NCBI RefSeq assembly: GCF_000739435.1
Contig: NZ_CP009159.1
Span: 1,860,001-1,924,000, forward strand
Length of the DNA stretch: 64,000 bases
DNA from: Actinobacillus suis ATCC 33415
GTDB taxonomy: Bacteria; Pseudomonadota; Gammaproteobacteria; Enterobacterales; Pasteurellaceae
Reading direction: 5' to 3'
Part shown: positions 37,569-48,507 of the stretch, one piece after another
Numbering within the stretch: position 1 is the first letter of the stretch
How the letters are laid out: the number at the start of each line of letters is the position of its first letter
Position numbers and translations under genes: made by a program
The notes under the pieces: model-generated
Told to the model about the DNA's origin: nothing
What the model saw: the letters and a program-made list of their open reading frames with translations, nothing else
The model's database searches: none

Positions 37569-38606
37569 TTATCTCTTAGTAAGCACAATCCAAAAGAAGA
37601 AAGGCACGCCAACAAATGAGGTAATAATCCCCACCGGAAACAATGCGCCGGGTACAATCACTTTGGATAATACCGATGCAACCGATAAAAATGCTGCGCC
37701 GATAAGCATTGCACCGGGTAGGAAAAAGCGTTGATCTTCGCCCAATAACATCCGCGCCACGTGCGGTGCGACCAAACCGATAAAACCGATAATCCCAACA
37801 AAGCTAATTGCAGTGGCAGTCATAATTGCCACTAAAACTAACGTTTTTAAACGCAAGCGTTGCAGATTTATCCCTAGGCTCAGTGCTCGTGCCTCACCTA
37901 AACGTAAAGCGGTCAATTTCCATAAATCTTTTGCCAGTAAGCTAACGCACACAATGGTAACCACAGTTGCAATCGAGAGGTTTTCCCAAGTCGCTTTGGT
38001 TAAACTACCGAATAACCAAAACAGAATTTGTTGCGAAATTTCCGGAGCCGCAATAAATTGAATCAACGATAGCAGTGATTGGAATAAAAACAATAACGCA
38101 ATACCGACTAATACCAACATCGCCGAACTAAAACGGCGCATTGAAGCAAACACAAACAAAATACCGGATGCCAACATGGTCATCACAAAGGCACCTAATG
38201 GCACGGCAAACGCCGAAGGCAAGCCGAAACCGCCAAACGCAATTACTGTTGAAGCGCCTAAACCGGCCGCTGCGGCTAAACCTAAGGTATAAGGGCTTGC
38301 CATCGGGTTATTCAACAAGGTTTGAATCTCCGCACCGCCAACGCCTAATGCCGCCCCAACGACCAACGCCATTAATGCCATGGGTAAACGTAAGTCATAA
38401 ACGATAACGTTCGTGGTGGTTTCTACATCTTCAAAACGTAATAACGCTTTTACCACTTCATCCAATGGCAACATCGAAGGACCGGTTACAATATCAAATA
38501 CCAAACCGATTAAACTGATTGCAAGGAAAGTAAGAACGATAAACCAACGCTTGCGTTCCAGCTTGCGTTGGTTTTGAACGATCTTTTCAATCGTTATCTG
38601 ACTCAT
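37569..38606 (-). CDS. Iron/siderophore-type ABC transporter permease
   Basis: A 345-residue FecCD-family protein with about ten membrane helices. It shows GAALGVGGAEIQTLLNNPMASPYTLG near residues 80-105 and the cytoplasmic coupling motif GFIGLVAPHVARMLLGEDQR, which contacts the ATPase. One permease gene implies a homodimeric pore, as in vitamin B12 transport. It lies two bases after the first binding-protein gene. Confidence 0.94.
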   Translation of the reverse strand: MSQITIEKIVQNQRKLERKRWFIVLTFLAISLIGLVFDIVTGPSMLPLDEVVKALLRFEDVETTTNVIVYDLRLPMALMALVVGAALGVGGAEIQTLLNNPMASPYTLGLAAAAGLGASTVIAFGGFGLPSAFAVPLGAFVMTMLASGILFVFASMRRFSSAMLVLVGIALLFLFQSLLSLIQFIAAPEISQQILFWLFGSLTKATWENLSIATVVTIVCVSLLAKDLWKLTALRLGEARALSLGINLQRLRLKTLVLVAIMTATAISFVGIIGFIGLVAPHVARMLLGEDQRFFLPGAMLIGAAFLSVASVLSKVIVPGALFPVGIITSFVGVPFFFWIVLTKR

Positions 38607-38608
38607 GA

Positions 38609-39724
38609 CTATTTACTCTCTGGATAGAGGTAGAAAGTCCCTTGCGGCACGATAGGTAAGTTTTTACGGTAAAACTCTTGATAAGTTTTAGTCGGGTCTA
38701 AATCTTTGAATAGTTCCGGATAAATTGCTTTCGCCACAAATTGAATTGAAGCACTATCGGAAAGTGTACGAGAATTAGCATGATATACACCGTATAAACG
38801 CTGATTTTTAATTGCCGGCAATTCAGACCAACCTGGGCGTTTTGCAAAGCCGGCTAAGCGTTTTTGCGCTTCTTGTTTATCAATATTAAAGCCTGCCACC
38901 ATTGCTTCAGGATTTTTCTTCAACTCGGTTTCGCGTCCGGAAATAATCACTACATCCGGTTTAGCCGCTACCACTAATTCAGGATTAATCGGGCTGTAAA
39001 ATTCCACCGCATTTTTTGCAATATTTTCCGCACCGACTAAATCAATCATTGCGCCCCACATACTTTTACCGAACGTAAAACTATGCTCCGCCGGCCCTTT
39101 ATTACCGAATTCAACATACACTTTCGGTTTCGGTAAATTTGCCTTCGCTACACGCTCTTGAATATCTTTCACAATCGCTTTGTATTCATCATTTAACTGT
39201 TTTGCTTTAGCTTCTTGCCCAGTTAATTGACCGATAATCTCGGTAGATTTAACGTGTTTATCAACCGTTTGTGCTAAATAGTCCACCACTACGACCGGAA
39301 TTCCTGCCGTTTCTAACGGTTCTAAATCAGAATCTAACGCTTTAAATTGCCAATCCGCCATCAGCACGAAATCCGGTTTAAGCGCTAAAATTTTCTCGAT
39401 CGAGAAAGTCCCGACTTCCACTTCACCGATATCTTCCAACTGATTTAGTTTCGGTACCGCTTTGCTAAATTCCGCCCAACTTGCCGGCGCCCAATCAGAC
39501 CAAACCGCTTTAGAAAAGCCAACCACATTATCTAACGCCTTTTCACCACCGACCGCCATATAATCTTGATAGTTAAATGCGAGTACCACTCGTTTAGCCG
39601 GCAACTCAACCGTCACTTTACGCTCAAGTATATCGGTAATTTCAGTTGGCTTCGCATTAGCCAATCCGGATAATGCAGATAATGTTGCCAATGCAACTGC
39701 TGTTAATTTTATTGCTCGTAACAT
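38609..39724 (-). CDS. Periplasmic iron/siderophore-type ABC binding protein (first copy)
   Basis: From ATG 39724 (MLRAIKLTAVALATLSALSG, after AAGGTG at seven bases) the protein has 371 residues with a signal peptide cleaved near NA-KPTE and no lipobox. It contains RKVTVELPAKRVVLAFNYQD, LALKPDFVLMADWQFKAL and YVEFGNKGPAEHSFTFGKSMWG, paralogous to the gene at 35230. It heads the operon; a Fur-like site lies about 70 bases upstream. The ligand could be ferric iron or a siderophore. Confidence 0.9.
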   Translation of the reverse strand: MLRAIKLTAVALATLSALSGLANAKPTEITDILERKVTVELPAKRVVLAFNYQDYMAVGGEKALDNVVGFSKAVWSDWAPASWAEFSKAVPKLNQLEDIGEVEVGTFSIEKILALKPDFVLMADWQFKALDSDLEPLETAGIPVVVVDYLAQTVDKHVKSTEIIGQLTGQEAKAKQLNDEYKAIVKDIQERVAKANLPKPKVYVEFGNKGPAEHSFTFGKSMWGAMIDLVGAENIAKNAVEFYSPINPELVVAAKPDVVIISGRETELKKNPEAMVAGFNIDKQEAQKRLAGFAKRPGWSELPAIKNQRLYGVYHANSRTLSDSASIQFVAKAIYPELFKDLDPTKTYQEFYRKNLPIVPQGTFYLYPESK

Positions 39725-39793
39725 AAACACACACCTTATAAATAAAAAATTAAACTAAATCATTCTTTCTATATTTATTTTAATATATTTCCA

Positions 39794-39812
39794 CCAAATG
39801 AAAATCATTACT
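39794..39812. promoter_or_regulatory. Fur-box-like site upstream of the iron operon
   Basis: AATGAAAATCATTACT matches 13 of the 19 positions of the E. coli Fur consensus, including the ATGA/TCAT core. It lies in the 229-base divergent region between the iron operon and roxA, closer to the former. Confidence 0.6.
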
Positions 39813-39953
39813 AATTGTCTTTAATCAAATTTTGTGAGCTTTATCACAAAAGTAAAACATTTTCCTCACTAATTAGCTGACATAGTGCAAGAAATTCAAA
39901 CATTTATCAGGTAGAATAGTTTCAATCAAAGAGAAAAGACATGAGGAGCATCT

Positions 39954-41147
39954 ATGAACATTCCATTCTGCTTACCTGAAAATATTAGCCCGGAAACTTT
40001 CTTACGTGATTATTGGCAAAAACGACCGCTGTTAATCCGTAACGGCTTACCACAAATTGTCGGATTATTCGAGCCGGAAGATATTATGGAGTTAGCGTTA
40101 GAAGAGGAAATCACTGCTCGCTTAATCAAATGTGAAAATGAGCAATGGTCGGTAAAAACCAGCCCATTTACGGAAAGTGATTTACAAGATCTGCCGGCTC
40201 AATTCTCTGTAATGGTACAAAACTTGGAACAATGGTCACCGGAACTTGGTGCATTGTGGCAAGCGTTTAGCTTCTTACCGCAATGGCAACGTGACGACAT
40301 TATGGTCTCTTGTTCGCCTAAAGGCGGTACGGTCGGTAAGCATTATGATGAATACGATGTTTTTCTCGTGCAAGGTTACGGTCAGCGCCGTTGGCAACTC
40401 GGAAAATGGTGCGATCCATCTACAGAATTTAAACCGAACCAACCTATCCGTATTTTCGATGATATGGGCGAATTAGTGTTAGATGAAGTGATGAATCCGG
40501 GTGATGTACTTTATGTACCTTCTCGTATGGCTCACTATGGCGTATCCGAAACCGAAGGGCTAACATTCTCATTCGGCTTACGCTACCCGAATGCAGCGGA
40601 TTTACTCGAGAACTTCTGCAAAACCTTAGAACACCATTCGGAAGTGATTGCCGGTTCGGAATTTAATATCCCGTTCCGCCTTGCACCACATGAACAACCA
40701 AATGCATTACTTGATCCGAAAATGGTAAAAGTACTAAAACATCAATTAATCGACTTATTACAAAACTCTGATCAATTTGATGAAATCTTTACTCACAGTG
40801 TTGCTACTGCGGTAAGTTCTCGTCGTTACGATTTACTACAAACGGATAACGAATACTATCCAGATGAAGTACAAGGTATTTTGGAAGAAGGCGGCTGGAT
40901 TCAACAAGACGCGAATGTCAAAATGCTTTATACCGAAAATCCGCAACGTATTTATGTAAACGGTGAGTGGATTGACGAGCTAAATGAAGCAGAACAAAAT
41001 CTATTAATTCGTATTGCCAACGGTGATGCAATCTCTTGGAACAAGCTAGCGTCAAAAGTGAAAAACCAAGAAGAGCTTGAGTTATTATTAGATACTATTT
41101 GTGATTGGCTCGATAGCGGTTGGGTAATTTTAGAAGAATCGGAATAA
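39954..41147 (+). CDS. roxA: Ribosomal protein uL16 arginine hydroxylase (JmjC oxygenase)
   Basis: RoxA (YcfD) is a 2-oxoglutarate/Fe(II) oxygenase that hydroxylates an arginine of L16. The 397-residue protein has the double-stranded beta-helix with the HxD pair His130-Asp132 (GKHYDEYDVF) and the distal His194 (SRMAHYG), preceded by PGDVLYVP. The C-terminal winged-helix part ends in a WLDSGWVILEE tail. ATGAGGAGCATCT gives a strong ribosome site. A single gene with its own terminator; it is divergent from the iron operon, a sensible neighbour for an iron enzyme though linkage may be incidental. Confidence 0.92.
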   Translation: MNIPFCLPENISPETFLRDYWQKRPLLIRNGLPQIVGLFEPEDIMELALEEEITARLIKCENEQWSVKTSPFTESDLQDLPAQFSVMVQNLEQWSPELGALWQAFSFLPQWQRDDIMVSCSPKGGTVGKHYDEYDVFLVQGYGQRRWQLGKWCDPSTEFKPNQPIRIFDDMGELVLDEVMNPGDVLYVPSRMAHYGVSETEGLTFSFGLRYPNAADLLENFCKTLEHHSEVIAGSEFNIPFRLAPHEQPNALLDPKMVKVLKHQLIDLLQNSDQFDEIFTHSVATAVSSRRYDLLQTDNEYYPDEVQGILEEGGWIQQDANVKMLYTENPQRIYVNGEWIDELNEAEQNLLIRIANGDAISWNKLASKVKNQEELELLLDTICDWLDSGWVILEESE

Positions 41148-41175
41148 ACCATTCATTTCATTTTTAGTAATCAGT

Positions 41176-41205
41176 AAAGGCGGGTAGATACCTGCCTTTA
41201 TTTTT
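41176..41205 (+). terminator. roxA terminator
   Basis: AAAGGCGGG and CCTGCCTTT form a nine-base stem with one G-T wobble, followed by ATTTTTA. An inverted uptake-signal pair follows at 41206-41263. Confidence 0.8.
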
Positions 41206-41263
41206 ACAAGCGGTCTGATTTCCACAAACTTTTGCAAAAGATTAGCTAAAATTGACCGCTTGT
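41206..41263. repeat. Inverted uptake-signal pair
   Basis: ACAAGCGGTC (41206-41215) and GACCGCTTGT (41254-41263) are perfect reverse complements, with imperfect complementarity between. Located between convergent roxA and rplS, it may act as a second terminator as well as a DNA uptake site. Confidence 0.7.
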
Positions 41264-41283
41264 TGCATTACGTACATAAAAGA

Positions 41284-41312
41284 AAAGGCTTGGGTCTCCC
41301 CCAAGCCTTTTT
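41284..41312 (-). terminator. Terminator of the rpsP operon (bidirectional)
   Basis: AAAGGCTTGGG and CCCAAGCCTTT arms around a short loop, with A and T runs on both sides. It ends rpsP-rimM-trmD-rplS and can also stop roxA readthrough. Confidence 0.85.
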
Positions 41313-41337
41313 ATCTTTCGCATTAAGCGTGTGCGAA

Positions 41338-41688
41338 TTATTCGCCAAGACGCTCTTTGATACGTGCAGATTTACCTGAACGCTCACGTAAGTAGTAAAG
41401 TTTAGCTTTACGTACCGCACCTTTACGTTTAACAGAGATGCTGTCAATTACTGGTGAGTGAGTTTGGAATACACGTTCAACGCCTACGCCGTTTGATACT
41501 TTACGTAGAGTGAATGCAGAGTGCAAGCCACGGTTACGAATTGCAATAACCACGCCTTCGAACGCTTGCAAACGTCTTTTACTACCTTCTACTACCCATA
41601 CCTTAACTTCTAATGTGTCACCTGGACGGAAGCTAGGTACGTTTTGTTTTAACTGTTCTTGTTCGATTTGTTTGATGATGTTACTCAT
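41338..41688 (-). CDS. rplS: Ribosomal protein bL19
   Basis: The 116 residues contain [20 protein letters not shown] and [20 protein letters not shown], typical bL19, which sits at the 30S-50S interface. It is the last gene of the rpsP-rimM-trmD-rplS operon, 25 bases after trmD. Confidence 0.98.
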   Translation of the reverse strand: MSNIIKQIEQEQLKQNVPSFRPGDTLEVKVWVVEGSKRRLQAFEGVVIAIRNRGLHSAFTLRKVSNGVGVERVFQTHSPVIDSISVKRKGAVRKAKLYYLRERSGKSARIKERLGE

Positions 41689-41713
41689 TTTAAAAACCTT
41701 CTAAATCCTAGAA

Positions 41714-42469
41714 TTAACTGATTTTGTGTTGTTTCTTAATTTTAGCCAACAACACGCGTTGTTCGTCAGTCAGAGCTAGGCTATCCAATAGCTCAGGGCG
41801 TCTTAACCACGTACGTTCAAGCGATTGTTCTAATCGCCATTTACGAATATTTTCGTGGTGACCCGACATCAGCACTTCAGGAACAGGAATACCGTCTAAC
41901 ATTTCCGGACGAGTGTAATGCGGACAATCCAATAAACCTGTCGCAAATGAATCTTCATCTGCAGAGGCCTGTTTGCCTAACACTCCGGGTACAAATCTCG
42001 CAACAGCGTCAATTAACGTCATTGCAGGCAATTCGCCCCCTGTAAGCACATAATCACCAATTGACCATTCTTCATCAACTTCAGTTTGAATCAATCGTTC
42101 ATCAACCCCTTCATATCGTCCACAAATTAAAATTAGTTTCTGATTTGAAGCCAGTGTTTTCACACCTTGTTGATCCAGCTTACGCCCTTGTGGTGAGAGA
42201 TAAATAACTTTTGCCTCTACACCGTCTTCTGCTTTTGCTGCTTGCTTCGCTGCATGAATCGCATCACGCAAAGGTTGCACCATCATTAACATTCCAGGTC
42301 CACCGCCATAAGGGCGGTCATCAACCGTTTTATGTTTATCAAAAGTGAAATCACGAGGATTCCAACATTGAAGTTGCAGAAGTTCTTGTTTTACCGCACG
42401 TCCTGTCACCCCAAAATCGGTAATTGCTTTAAACATTTCAGGGAACAGTGAAATGATACCAATCCACAT
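41714..42469 (-). CDS. trmD: tRNA (guanine37-N1)-methyltransferase
   Basis: TrmD methylates G37 of tRNAs reading CNN/proline codons to prevent frameshifting. The 251-residue SPOUT enzyme begins [20 protein letters not shown] and holds the trefoil-knot motifs [26 protein letters not shown] and [15 protein letters not shown]. Length and operon position are standard. Confidence 0.98.
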   Translation of the reverse strand: MWIGIISLFPEMFKAITDFGVTGRAVKQELLQLQCWNPRDFTFDKHKTVDDRPYGGGPGMLMMVQPLRDAIHAAKQAAKAEDGVEAKVIYLSPQGRKLDQQGVKTLASNQKLILICGRYEGVDERLIQTEVDEEWSIGDYVLTGGELPAMTLIDAVARFVPGVLGKQASADEDSFATGLLDCPHYTRPEMLDGIPVPEVLMSGHHENIRKWRLEQSLERTWLRRPELLDSLALTDEQRVLLAKIKKQHKIS

Positions 42470-42525
42470 AATTTATCCTCAAATGTCCTTACTACTTAAA
42501 GCCAAAGCGCACCGCATACCTGAGG

Positions 42526-43053
42526 TTAGAAACCAGCGTCCCAATCCACCGTAATTGTTTTGGTGGCGAGATCTACTCTTTTAACTACTTGTTCATATAA
42601 GAACGGAATTAATCGTTCTTGCTTACCGAAAGCATCTTTACTGTTAGCACGCACAACCAATACATCATTTGAACCTGTTTCCATTAATTCAGTCACAACG
42701 CCCATGGTATAGCCTTCGAGATTTACCACTTGGCAGCCGATTAAATCGTGCCAATAATAATCCCCTTCTTCCAATTCAGGAAACACAGATAAATCCACAC
42801 CGATTTCGGCATTCGTTAGTAACTGCGCGCTTTCACGGTCGTCAGTACCTTTTAATTTCACAATCAAATCATTGCTGTGGTAACGCCAACTTTCTAATTC
42901 GATTGGTTGCCATTGTCCCTTAATTTTTAAGAACCAAGGCTGATAATCGAAGATACTTTCAGTTTCTTCAGTTGATGAATAGAGGCGTAACCAGCCACGA
43001 ATCCCATAGGTTGACCCCAGTTTTCCGACAACTTCAATTTTTTGTTCGCTCAT
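42526..43053 (-). CDS. rimM: 16S rRNA processing factor RimM
   Basis: RimM binds S19 and assists 30S head maturation. From ATG 43053 ([20 protein letters not shown]) the product has 175 residues; AGGTGA lies five bases upstream. The GTG at 43062 would overlap that site. The N-terminal RimM domain and the C-terminal PRC-barrel ([20 protein letters not shown]) are both present. Confidence 0.96.
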   Translation of the reverse strand: MSEQKIEVVGKLGSTYGIRGWLRLYSSTEETESIFDYQPWFLKIKGQWQPIELESWRYHSNDLIVKLKGTDDRESAQLLTNAEIGVDLSVFPELEEGDYYWHDLIGCQVVNLEGYTMGVVTELMETGSNDVLVVRANSKDAFGKQERLIPFLYEQVVKRVDLATKTITVDWDAGF

Positions 43054-43086
43054 GCTACTCACCTACTTTGCAAAATTTTTAATAAA

Positions 43087-43335
43087 TTAAGCCGCTTTAC
43101 GAGCTTCTTTCACTAAAGATGCAACACGATCTGAAAGCTCAGCACCTTTAGCAACCCAAGCATCAACTTTAGCCACGTCTAAACGTAAACGTTCAGCTTG
43201 GCCTGCAGCTAATGGATTGAAGAAACCGATACGCTCGATGAAACGACCGTCACGTGGTGAACGGCTGTCTGCTACCACGATTTGATAGAATGGGCGTTTT
43301 TTAGCTCCGCCACGAGTTAAACGAATGGTTACCAT
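43087..43335 (-). CDS. rpsP: Ribosomal protein bS16
   Basis: The 82 residues begin [20 protein letters not shown] and contain [14 protein letters not shown], typical bS16. It is the first gene of its operon, preceded by a promoter (43438-43465) and a T-tailed hairpin leader. Confidence 0.98.
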   Translation of the reverse strand: MVTIRLTRGGAKKRPFYQIVVADSRSPRDGRFIERIGFFNPLAAGQAERLRLDVAKVDAWVAKGAELSDRVASLVKEARKAA

Positions 43336-43360
43336 AACCTTCCTCTAAAAATGTTGATAG

Positions 43361-43392
43361 TAAAAAAGAAAACCCTCGTTCGAGGTGAGGGT
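43361..43392 (-). promoter_or_regulatory. T-tailed hairpin in the rpsP leader, possible attenuator
   Basis: On the minus strand ACCCTC and GAGGGT (or the inner CCTCG/CGAGG) can pair, immediately followed by TTTTCTTTTTT. It lies between the rpsP promoter and the ATG, so it resembles a leader attenuator rather than an end-of-operon terminator. Confidence 0.5.
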
Positions 43393-43437
43393 ACTGATAT
43401 GCTTTAATCATCTAAAAAAGATAGAAAAAGCGGATAG

Positions 43438-43465
43438 ATTATACCGATTTTCCACTAAATTACAA
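43438..43465 (-). promoter_or_regulatory. rpsP operon promoter
   Basis: On the minus strand TTGTAA (43465-43460) and a perfect TATAAT (43443-43438) are separated by 16 bases. Confidence 0.7.
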
Positions 43466-43520
43466 GAAAAGATCTTTGCTACGATAAAGCAAATCGGTAA
43501 GAAAAAGTTTAAAAGTATTA

Positions 43521-43552
43521 GAAAAAAACAAAGCCCGAGATAACTCGGGCTT
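43521..43552 (-). terminator. Terminator of the alpha operon
   Basis: AAGCCCGAG and CTCGGGCTT pair with a short TTAT-type loop. On the minus strand a T-rich run follows. It lies just after rplQ. Confidence 0.85.
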
Positions 43553-43574
43553 TTCAAATTAAGCTATTTAGCTA

Positions 43575-43961
<387 letters not shown>

Positions 43962-43993
43962 CTATTCCTTCTTAGAAAATCTAATACCTAAAA

Positions 43994-44983
43994 TTAGTCT
44001 TCAGCAATACTTGCTGGAGGCCAATTCTCAAGGCGCATACCCAGTGATAAGCCACGAGAAGCAAGCACATCCTTAATCTCAGTAAGTGATTTCTTACCAA
44101 GGTTAGGGGTTTTTAATAACTCAACTTCTGTACGTTGTACTAAATCACCGATATAGTGAATTGTCTCTGCTTTCAAACAGTTAGCAGAACGAACCGTCAA
44201 CTCTAAGTCATCTACTGGACGAAGTAAAATCGGATCAAATTCCGGTTTCTCTTCTTTAACTTCAGGCTGACGAACATCACGTAAATCAACGAATGCATCT
44301 AGCTGTTCTGCTAAAATCGTTGCAGCGCGACGAATGGCTTCTTCTGGATCGATTGTGCCATTAGTTTCCATCTCAATGATAAGTTTATCTAAGTCTGTAC
44401 GTTGTTCTACACGAGCAGCTTCAACATTATAAGCAATGCGATCTACTGGGCTAAAACGAGCGTCAACTAATAAACGACCGATTGGACGATCTTCATCTTG
44501 AGAATGTACACGAGCTGATGCTGGCACATAACCACGACCGCGTTGAACACGGATACGCATATTGATTGATGCGTTTTTATCTGTCAAATGACAAATAACG
44601 TGATTTGGATTTACAATTTCTACGTCACCATCGTGCGTAATGTCGGCTGCAGTCACAGGGCCAATTCCAGACTTATTAAGTGTCAGGATGATATCATCTT
44701 TATTTGACACTTTTACCGCTAGACCTTTAAGGTTTAACAATACTTCAAGAATATCTTCTTGTACGCCTTCTTTGCTGCTGTATTCATGTAATACACCATC
44801 AATTTCAACTTCTGTTACTGCACAGCCTGGCATAGACGAAAGTAAAATGCGACGAAGTGCGTTACCTAATGTATGGCCAAAACCACGTTCTAACGGCTCT
44901 AAGGTCACTTTTGCGTGAGTTGAACTAATTTGTTCAATGTTCACTAAGTGCGGCTTTAAAAATTCTGTCACAGAACCCTGCAT
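43994..44983 (-). CDS. rpoA: RNA polymerase alpha subunit
   Basis: The 329 residues start [20 protein letters not shown]. The N-terminal domain ([20 protein letters not shown]) dimerises and assembles polymerase. The C-terminal domain ([26 protein letters not shown]) contacts UP elements and activators. Standard length and position in the alpha operon. Confidence 0.98.
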   Translation of the reverse strand: MQGSVTEFLKPHLVNIEQISSTHAKVTLEPLERGFGHTLGNALRRILLSSMPGCAVTEVEIDGVLHEYSSKEGVQEDILEVLLNLKGLAVKVSNKDDIILTLNKSGIGPVTAADITHDGDVEIVNPNHVICHLTDKNASINMRIRVQRGRGYVPASARVHSQDEDRPIGRLLVDARFSPVDRIAYNVEAARVEQRTDLDKLIIEMETNGTIDPEEAIRRAATILAEQLDAFVDLRDVRQPEVKEEKPEFDPILLRPVDDLELTVRSANCLKAETIHYIGDLVQRTEVELLKTPNLGKKSLTEIKDVLASRGLSLGMRLENWPPASIAED

Positions 44984-45049
44984 TTTATCCTCTCTTTGTT
45001 TTTAAGCTTTATTTACTAATTTAATAATGTAATTTTAAAAAATTAACTA

Positions 45050-45676
45050 TTATTTAGAGTAAAGCTCAACGATCAGATGTTCGTTAATATCTGCTGATAA
45101 GTCAGAGCGTTCAGGAGTACGTTTAAATACACCTTCCATCTTAGTTGCATCAACTTCTAACCAAGTTGGTTTTTCACGTTGAGTTGCTAATTCTAATGAT
45201 GCTTTGATACGTGCTTGTTTTTTAGATTTCTCACGAACAGCAACTACATCATCAACAGAAACTTGATAAGAAGGAATATTCACTACACGACCGTTTACTA
45301 CGATAGATTTGTGGCTTACAAGCTGACGTGCTTCAGCACGAGTTGCAGCAAAACCCATACGGTAAACTACGTTGTCTAAACGACCTTCTAATAATACTAA
45401 TAAGTTCTCACCGGTATTACCTTTTAAGCGGTTTGCTTCTGTATAGTAATTACGGAATTGACGTTCTAAGATACCATAGATACGGCGAACTTTTTGTTTT
45501 TCACGTAACTGACTACCGTAGTCAGATAAACGTGGCTTGCGTGCACCGTGTTGACCTGGTGCTACATCAAGACGATTTCTACATTTTGATTCAATCGCAC
45601 GAACGCCTGATTTAAGGAATAAATCAGTACCTTCACGACGGCTTAGCTTGAGCTTAGGACCCAAATATCTTGCCAT
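45050..45676 (-). CDS. rpsD: Ribosomal protein uS4
   Basis: The 208 residues start [20 protein letters not shown] and hold the S4 RNA-binding motif ([20 protein letters not shown]). uS4 nucleates 30S assembly and represses its own alpha operon by binding the leader, which is recognisable at 46462-46545. Confidence 0.98.
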   Translation of the reverse strand: MARYLGPKLKLSRREGTDLFLKSGVRAIESKCRNRLDVAPGQHGARKPRLSDYGSQLREKQKVRRIYGILERQFRNYYTEANRLKGNTGENLLVLLEGRLDNVVYRMGFAATRAEARQLVSHKSIVVNGRVVNIPSYQVSVDDVVAVREKSKKQARIKASLELATQREKPTWLEVDATKMEGVFKRTPERSDLSADINEHLIVELYSK

Positions 45677-45704
45677 TTTCTTTCTCCAATTATTCTAACG
45701 TCAA

Positions 45705-46097
<393 letters not shown>

Positions 46098-46110
46098 TTA
46101 TCTACTCCGA

Positions 46111-46467
46111 TTATTTTTTGATCGGTTTGCGTGGACCCTTACGAGTACGCGCATTAGTCTTAGTACGTTGACCACGTACTGGTAAACTACGACGATGACG
46201 TAAACCACGGTAGCAACCTAAGTCTAAAAGACGTTTGATGCTTAATGTTACTTCACGACGTAAATCACCTTCGACAGTAAATTTACCAACTTCTTCACGC
46301 AGTTTTTCAATCTGCTCTTCAGACAATTCTCTGATCTTTACATCTTCAGCAATACCCGTTGCTGCACAGATAGCTTTAGCACGAGTTTTACCGATACCGT
46401 AAATTGCAGTTAATGCGATTACAGTGTGTTTTTGATCAGGAATGTTAATGCCTGCAATACGGGCCAC
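46111..46467 (-). CDS. rpsM: Ribosomal protein uS13
   Basis: The 118-residue head protein starts [20 protein letters not shown] and includes [20 protein letters not shown]. Translation begins at GTG, as in E. coli, within the conserved S4-regulated ribosome site. It is the first gene of the alpha operon. Confidence 0.98.
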   Translation of the reverse strand: MARIAGINIPDQKHTVIALTAIYGIGKTRAKAICAATGIAEDVKIRELSEEQIEKLREEVGKFTVEGDLRREVTLSIKRLLDLGCYRGLRHRRSLPVRGQRTKTNARTRKGPRKPIKK

Positions 46468-46545
46468 TATGCACTCCTATTATTTAAGTTTATTGATATG
46501 CTGATCTTGAAAAGCCCGTTTCAGGATACTCAAACAGCATATCAG
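46462..46545 (-). promoter_or_regulatory. Alpha operon leader, S4 autoregulatory pseudoknot region
   Basis: On the minus strand GATATGCTG and CAGCATATC (46543 to 46495) form a nine-base helix enclosing TATCCTGAAACGGGCTTTTC. Then come AGGAGTGCATA and the GTG start. Sequence and order closely follow the E. coli alpha leader, where S4 traps a pseudoknot to repress rpsM translation. Confidence 0.8.
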
Positions 46546-46561
46546 GACGAATGAGCTGAGC

Positions 46562-46590
46562 AGTATACCTGCTCAGCGGGTTCTTTGCAA
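46562..46590 (-). promoter_or_regulatory. Alpha operon promoter with overlapping palindrome
   Basis: On the minus strand TTGCAA (46590-46585) and TATACT (46567-46562) have a 17-base spacer. An eight-base inverted repeat CTGAGCAG/CTGCTCAG straddles the -10 element. It lies between rpmJ and rpsM. Confidence 0.65.
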
Positions 46591-46603
46591 GAAAGAATAC
46601 TAA

Positions 46604-46717
46604 TTAACCTTGACGTTGTTTGTGTTTAGGATCGCTACAAATTACGCGAACAACACCTTCACGTTTAACAACTTTACAGTTACGGCATAATTTCTTAACT
46701 GAAGCACGAACTTTCAT
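46604..46717 (-). CDS. rpmJ: Ribosomal protein bL36, zinc-binding form
   Basis: A 37-residue protein starting [20 protein letters not shown] and ending DPKHKQRQG, with the complete CxxC...C...H zinc ribbon. It ends the spc operon after secY, the standard position. It is the zinc-dependent counterpart of the form at 8004. Confidence 0.97.
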   Translation of the reverse strand: MKVRASVKKLCRNCKVVKREGVVRVICSDPKHKQRQG

Positions 46718-46742
46718 TGCTTATCCTTTTTGATCTAAGGGA

Positions 46743-48065
46743 CTACTGCCCTAAGCCTTTCAAATTGGCTTTCTTCAACACAGAGTCATATTGTAATGAC
46801 ATTAAATGACTTTGAACCTGTGCGATGAAATCCATAATAACTACCACTACGATTAACAGTGAAGTACCGCCTAATTGGAATGGTACTTTCCATAAAGATG
46901 TAATGATATAAGGAACCAAACAAACAAAAGTAATATACAACGCACCGATTAAGGTTAAGCGTGTCATCACTTTATCAATATAACGTGATGTTTGTTCGCC
47001 TGGTCGATAACCTGGTACAAACGCACCTGATTTCTTCAAATTATCCGCTGTATCACGAGGATTATATTGCATTCCCGTATAGAAGAATGCAAAGAAGATT
47101 ACTGCCATTGTGAATAACACAATATATAACGGTTGTCCTGGCTGTAATAATTGTGATAAGTCAAATAACCATTCAAGTCCTTCGCTTTGACCAAACCACT
47201 GCGTAATACTCGCAGGGAATAAGATGATACTTGACGCGAAGATTGCAGGAATTACACCTGCCATATTAACTTTTAATGGTAAATGAGAAGATCTAGCTGG
47301 CGCCATCATTCTGCCTTGCTGGCGACTTGCATAATTTACCACAATTCTTCTTTGTCCGCGTTCAACAAAGACAACAAAATATGTTACCGCAAATGCGATT
47401 ACAGCTACTAATAAAAGAACAAGTGGAGAAATTTCGCCTTGACGAGCTTGCTCAATTGTTTGCCCAATTGTCGCCGGTAAATCCGCAACAATACCTGCAA
47501 AGATAATCAAAGAGATACCGTTACCGATACCACGCTCAGTGATTTGCTCACCTAACCACATTAGGAACATTGTTCCCGTAACTAGGCTGATTACAGAAGT
47601 TACATAGAATAAGATACTTGGATTAGGAACTAATCCTTGCAACATATTCGGTAGGGCAATGGAAATACCAATAGACTGAATAAATGCTAATAACAAAGTA
47701 GCATAGCGAGTATATTTACTAATTTTTCGACGTCCCGCTTCACCTTCTTTTTTTAGCTCAGCTAAAGGAGGATGAATCGCTGTCAATAATTGAACAATAA
47801 TTGACGCCGAAATATAAGGCATAATACCTAACGCAAATATAGACGCTCGGCTTAAAGCACCACCAGAGAACATATTAAACATATCAATGATGGTGCCTTG
47901 CTGTTGTCGAACTAATTCGGATAATACAGAAGCATCAATGCCAGGAACAGGTATAAAAGAACCGATACGGAAAACGATTAACGCACCTAAAACAAATAAT
48001 AATCTTGATTTAAGCTCGCCAGTCCCTTTTTGTGTACTACCTTGGTACCCTGGTTGCTTTGCCAT
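46743..48065 (-). CDS. secY: Protein translocase channel subunit SecY
   Basis: SecY forms the Sec translocation pore. The 440-residue protein starts [20 protein letters not shown] and has ten membrane helices, with the plug-region signature [15 protein letters not shown] and [13 protein letters not shown]. It follows rplO by three bases, as usual. Confidence 0.98.
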   Translation of the reverse strand: MAKQPGYQGSTQKGTGELKSRLLFVLGALIVFRIGSFIPVPGIDASVLSELVRQQQGTIIDMFNMFSGGALSRASIFALGIMPYISASIIVQLLTAIHPPLAELKKEGEAGRRKISKYTRYATLLLAFIQSIGISIALPNMLQGLVPNPSILFYVTSVISLVTGTMFLMWLGEQITERGIGNGISLIIFAGIVADLPATIGQTIEQARQGEISPLVLLLVAVIAFAVTYFVVFVERGQRRIVVNYASRQQGRMMAPARSSHLPLKVNMAGVIPAIFASSIILFPASITQWFGQSEGLEWLFDLSQLLQPGQPLYIVLFTMAVIFFAFFYTGMQYNPRDTADNLKKSGAFVPGYRPGEQTSRYIDKVMTRLTLIGALYITFVCLVPYIITSLWKVPFQLGGTSLLIVVVVIMDFIAQVQSHLMSLQYDSVLKKANLKGLGQ

Positions 48066-48068
48066 CTA

Positions 48069-48503
48069 TTATTCCTCGATAGAACCGCCAGCAGCTTCGA
48101 TAGCAGCTTTAGCACCTTTAGTTACACGTAAACCTTTAACTATAACCGCTTTTTCAATTTTACCTGCTAAAATTACTTTTGCAGATAAAATATCTTTAGT
48201 GATTACGTTAGCAGCTTTAAGAGCTTCTAAAGTTACTTCGTTACCATCTACTTTAGCTAAGTCGTTTAAACGAATTTCAGCTACGTGGAATGATTTTAAT
48301 GAAGTAAAACCAAATTTTGGTAAACGACGGTATAAAGGCATTTGACCACCCTCGAAACCACGACGAACGCCGCTGCCTGTACGAGATTTTTGACCTTTAT
48401 GACCACGACCACCAGTTTTACCTAAACCAGAACCGATACCACGACCTAAACGTTTAGCACTGTGCTTAGCACCTTCAGCTGGAGAAAGAGAATTTAAACG
48501 CAT
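48069..48503 (-). CDS. rplO: Ribosomal protein uL15
   Basis: The 144 residues start [20 protein letters not shown] and carry the glycine-rich stretch [20 protein letters not shown], typical of uL15 in late 50S assembly. Confidence 0.98.
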   Translation of the reverse strand: MRLNSLSPAEGAKHSAKRLGRGIGSGLGKTGGRGHKGQKSRTGSGVRRGFEGGQMPLYRRLPKFGFTSLKSFHVAEIRLNDLAKVDGNEVTLEALKAANVITKDILSAKVILAGKIEKAVIVKGLRVTKGAKAAIEAAGGSIEE

Positions 48504-48507
48504 TCTA

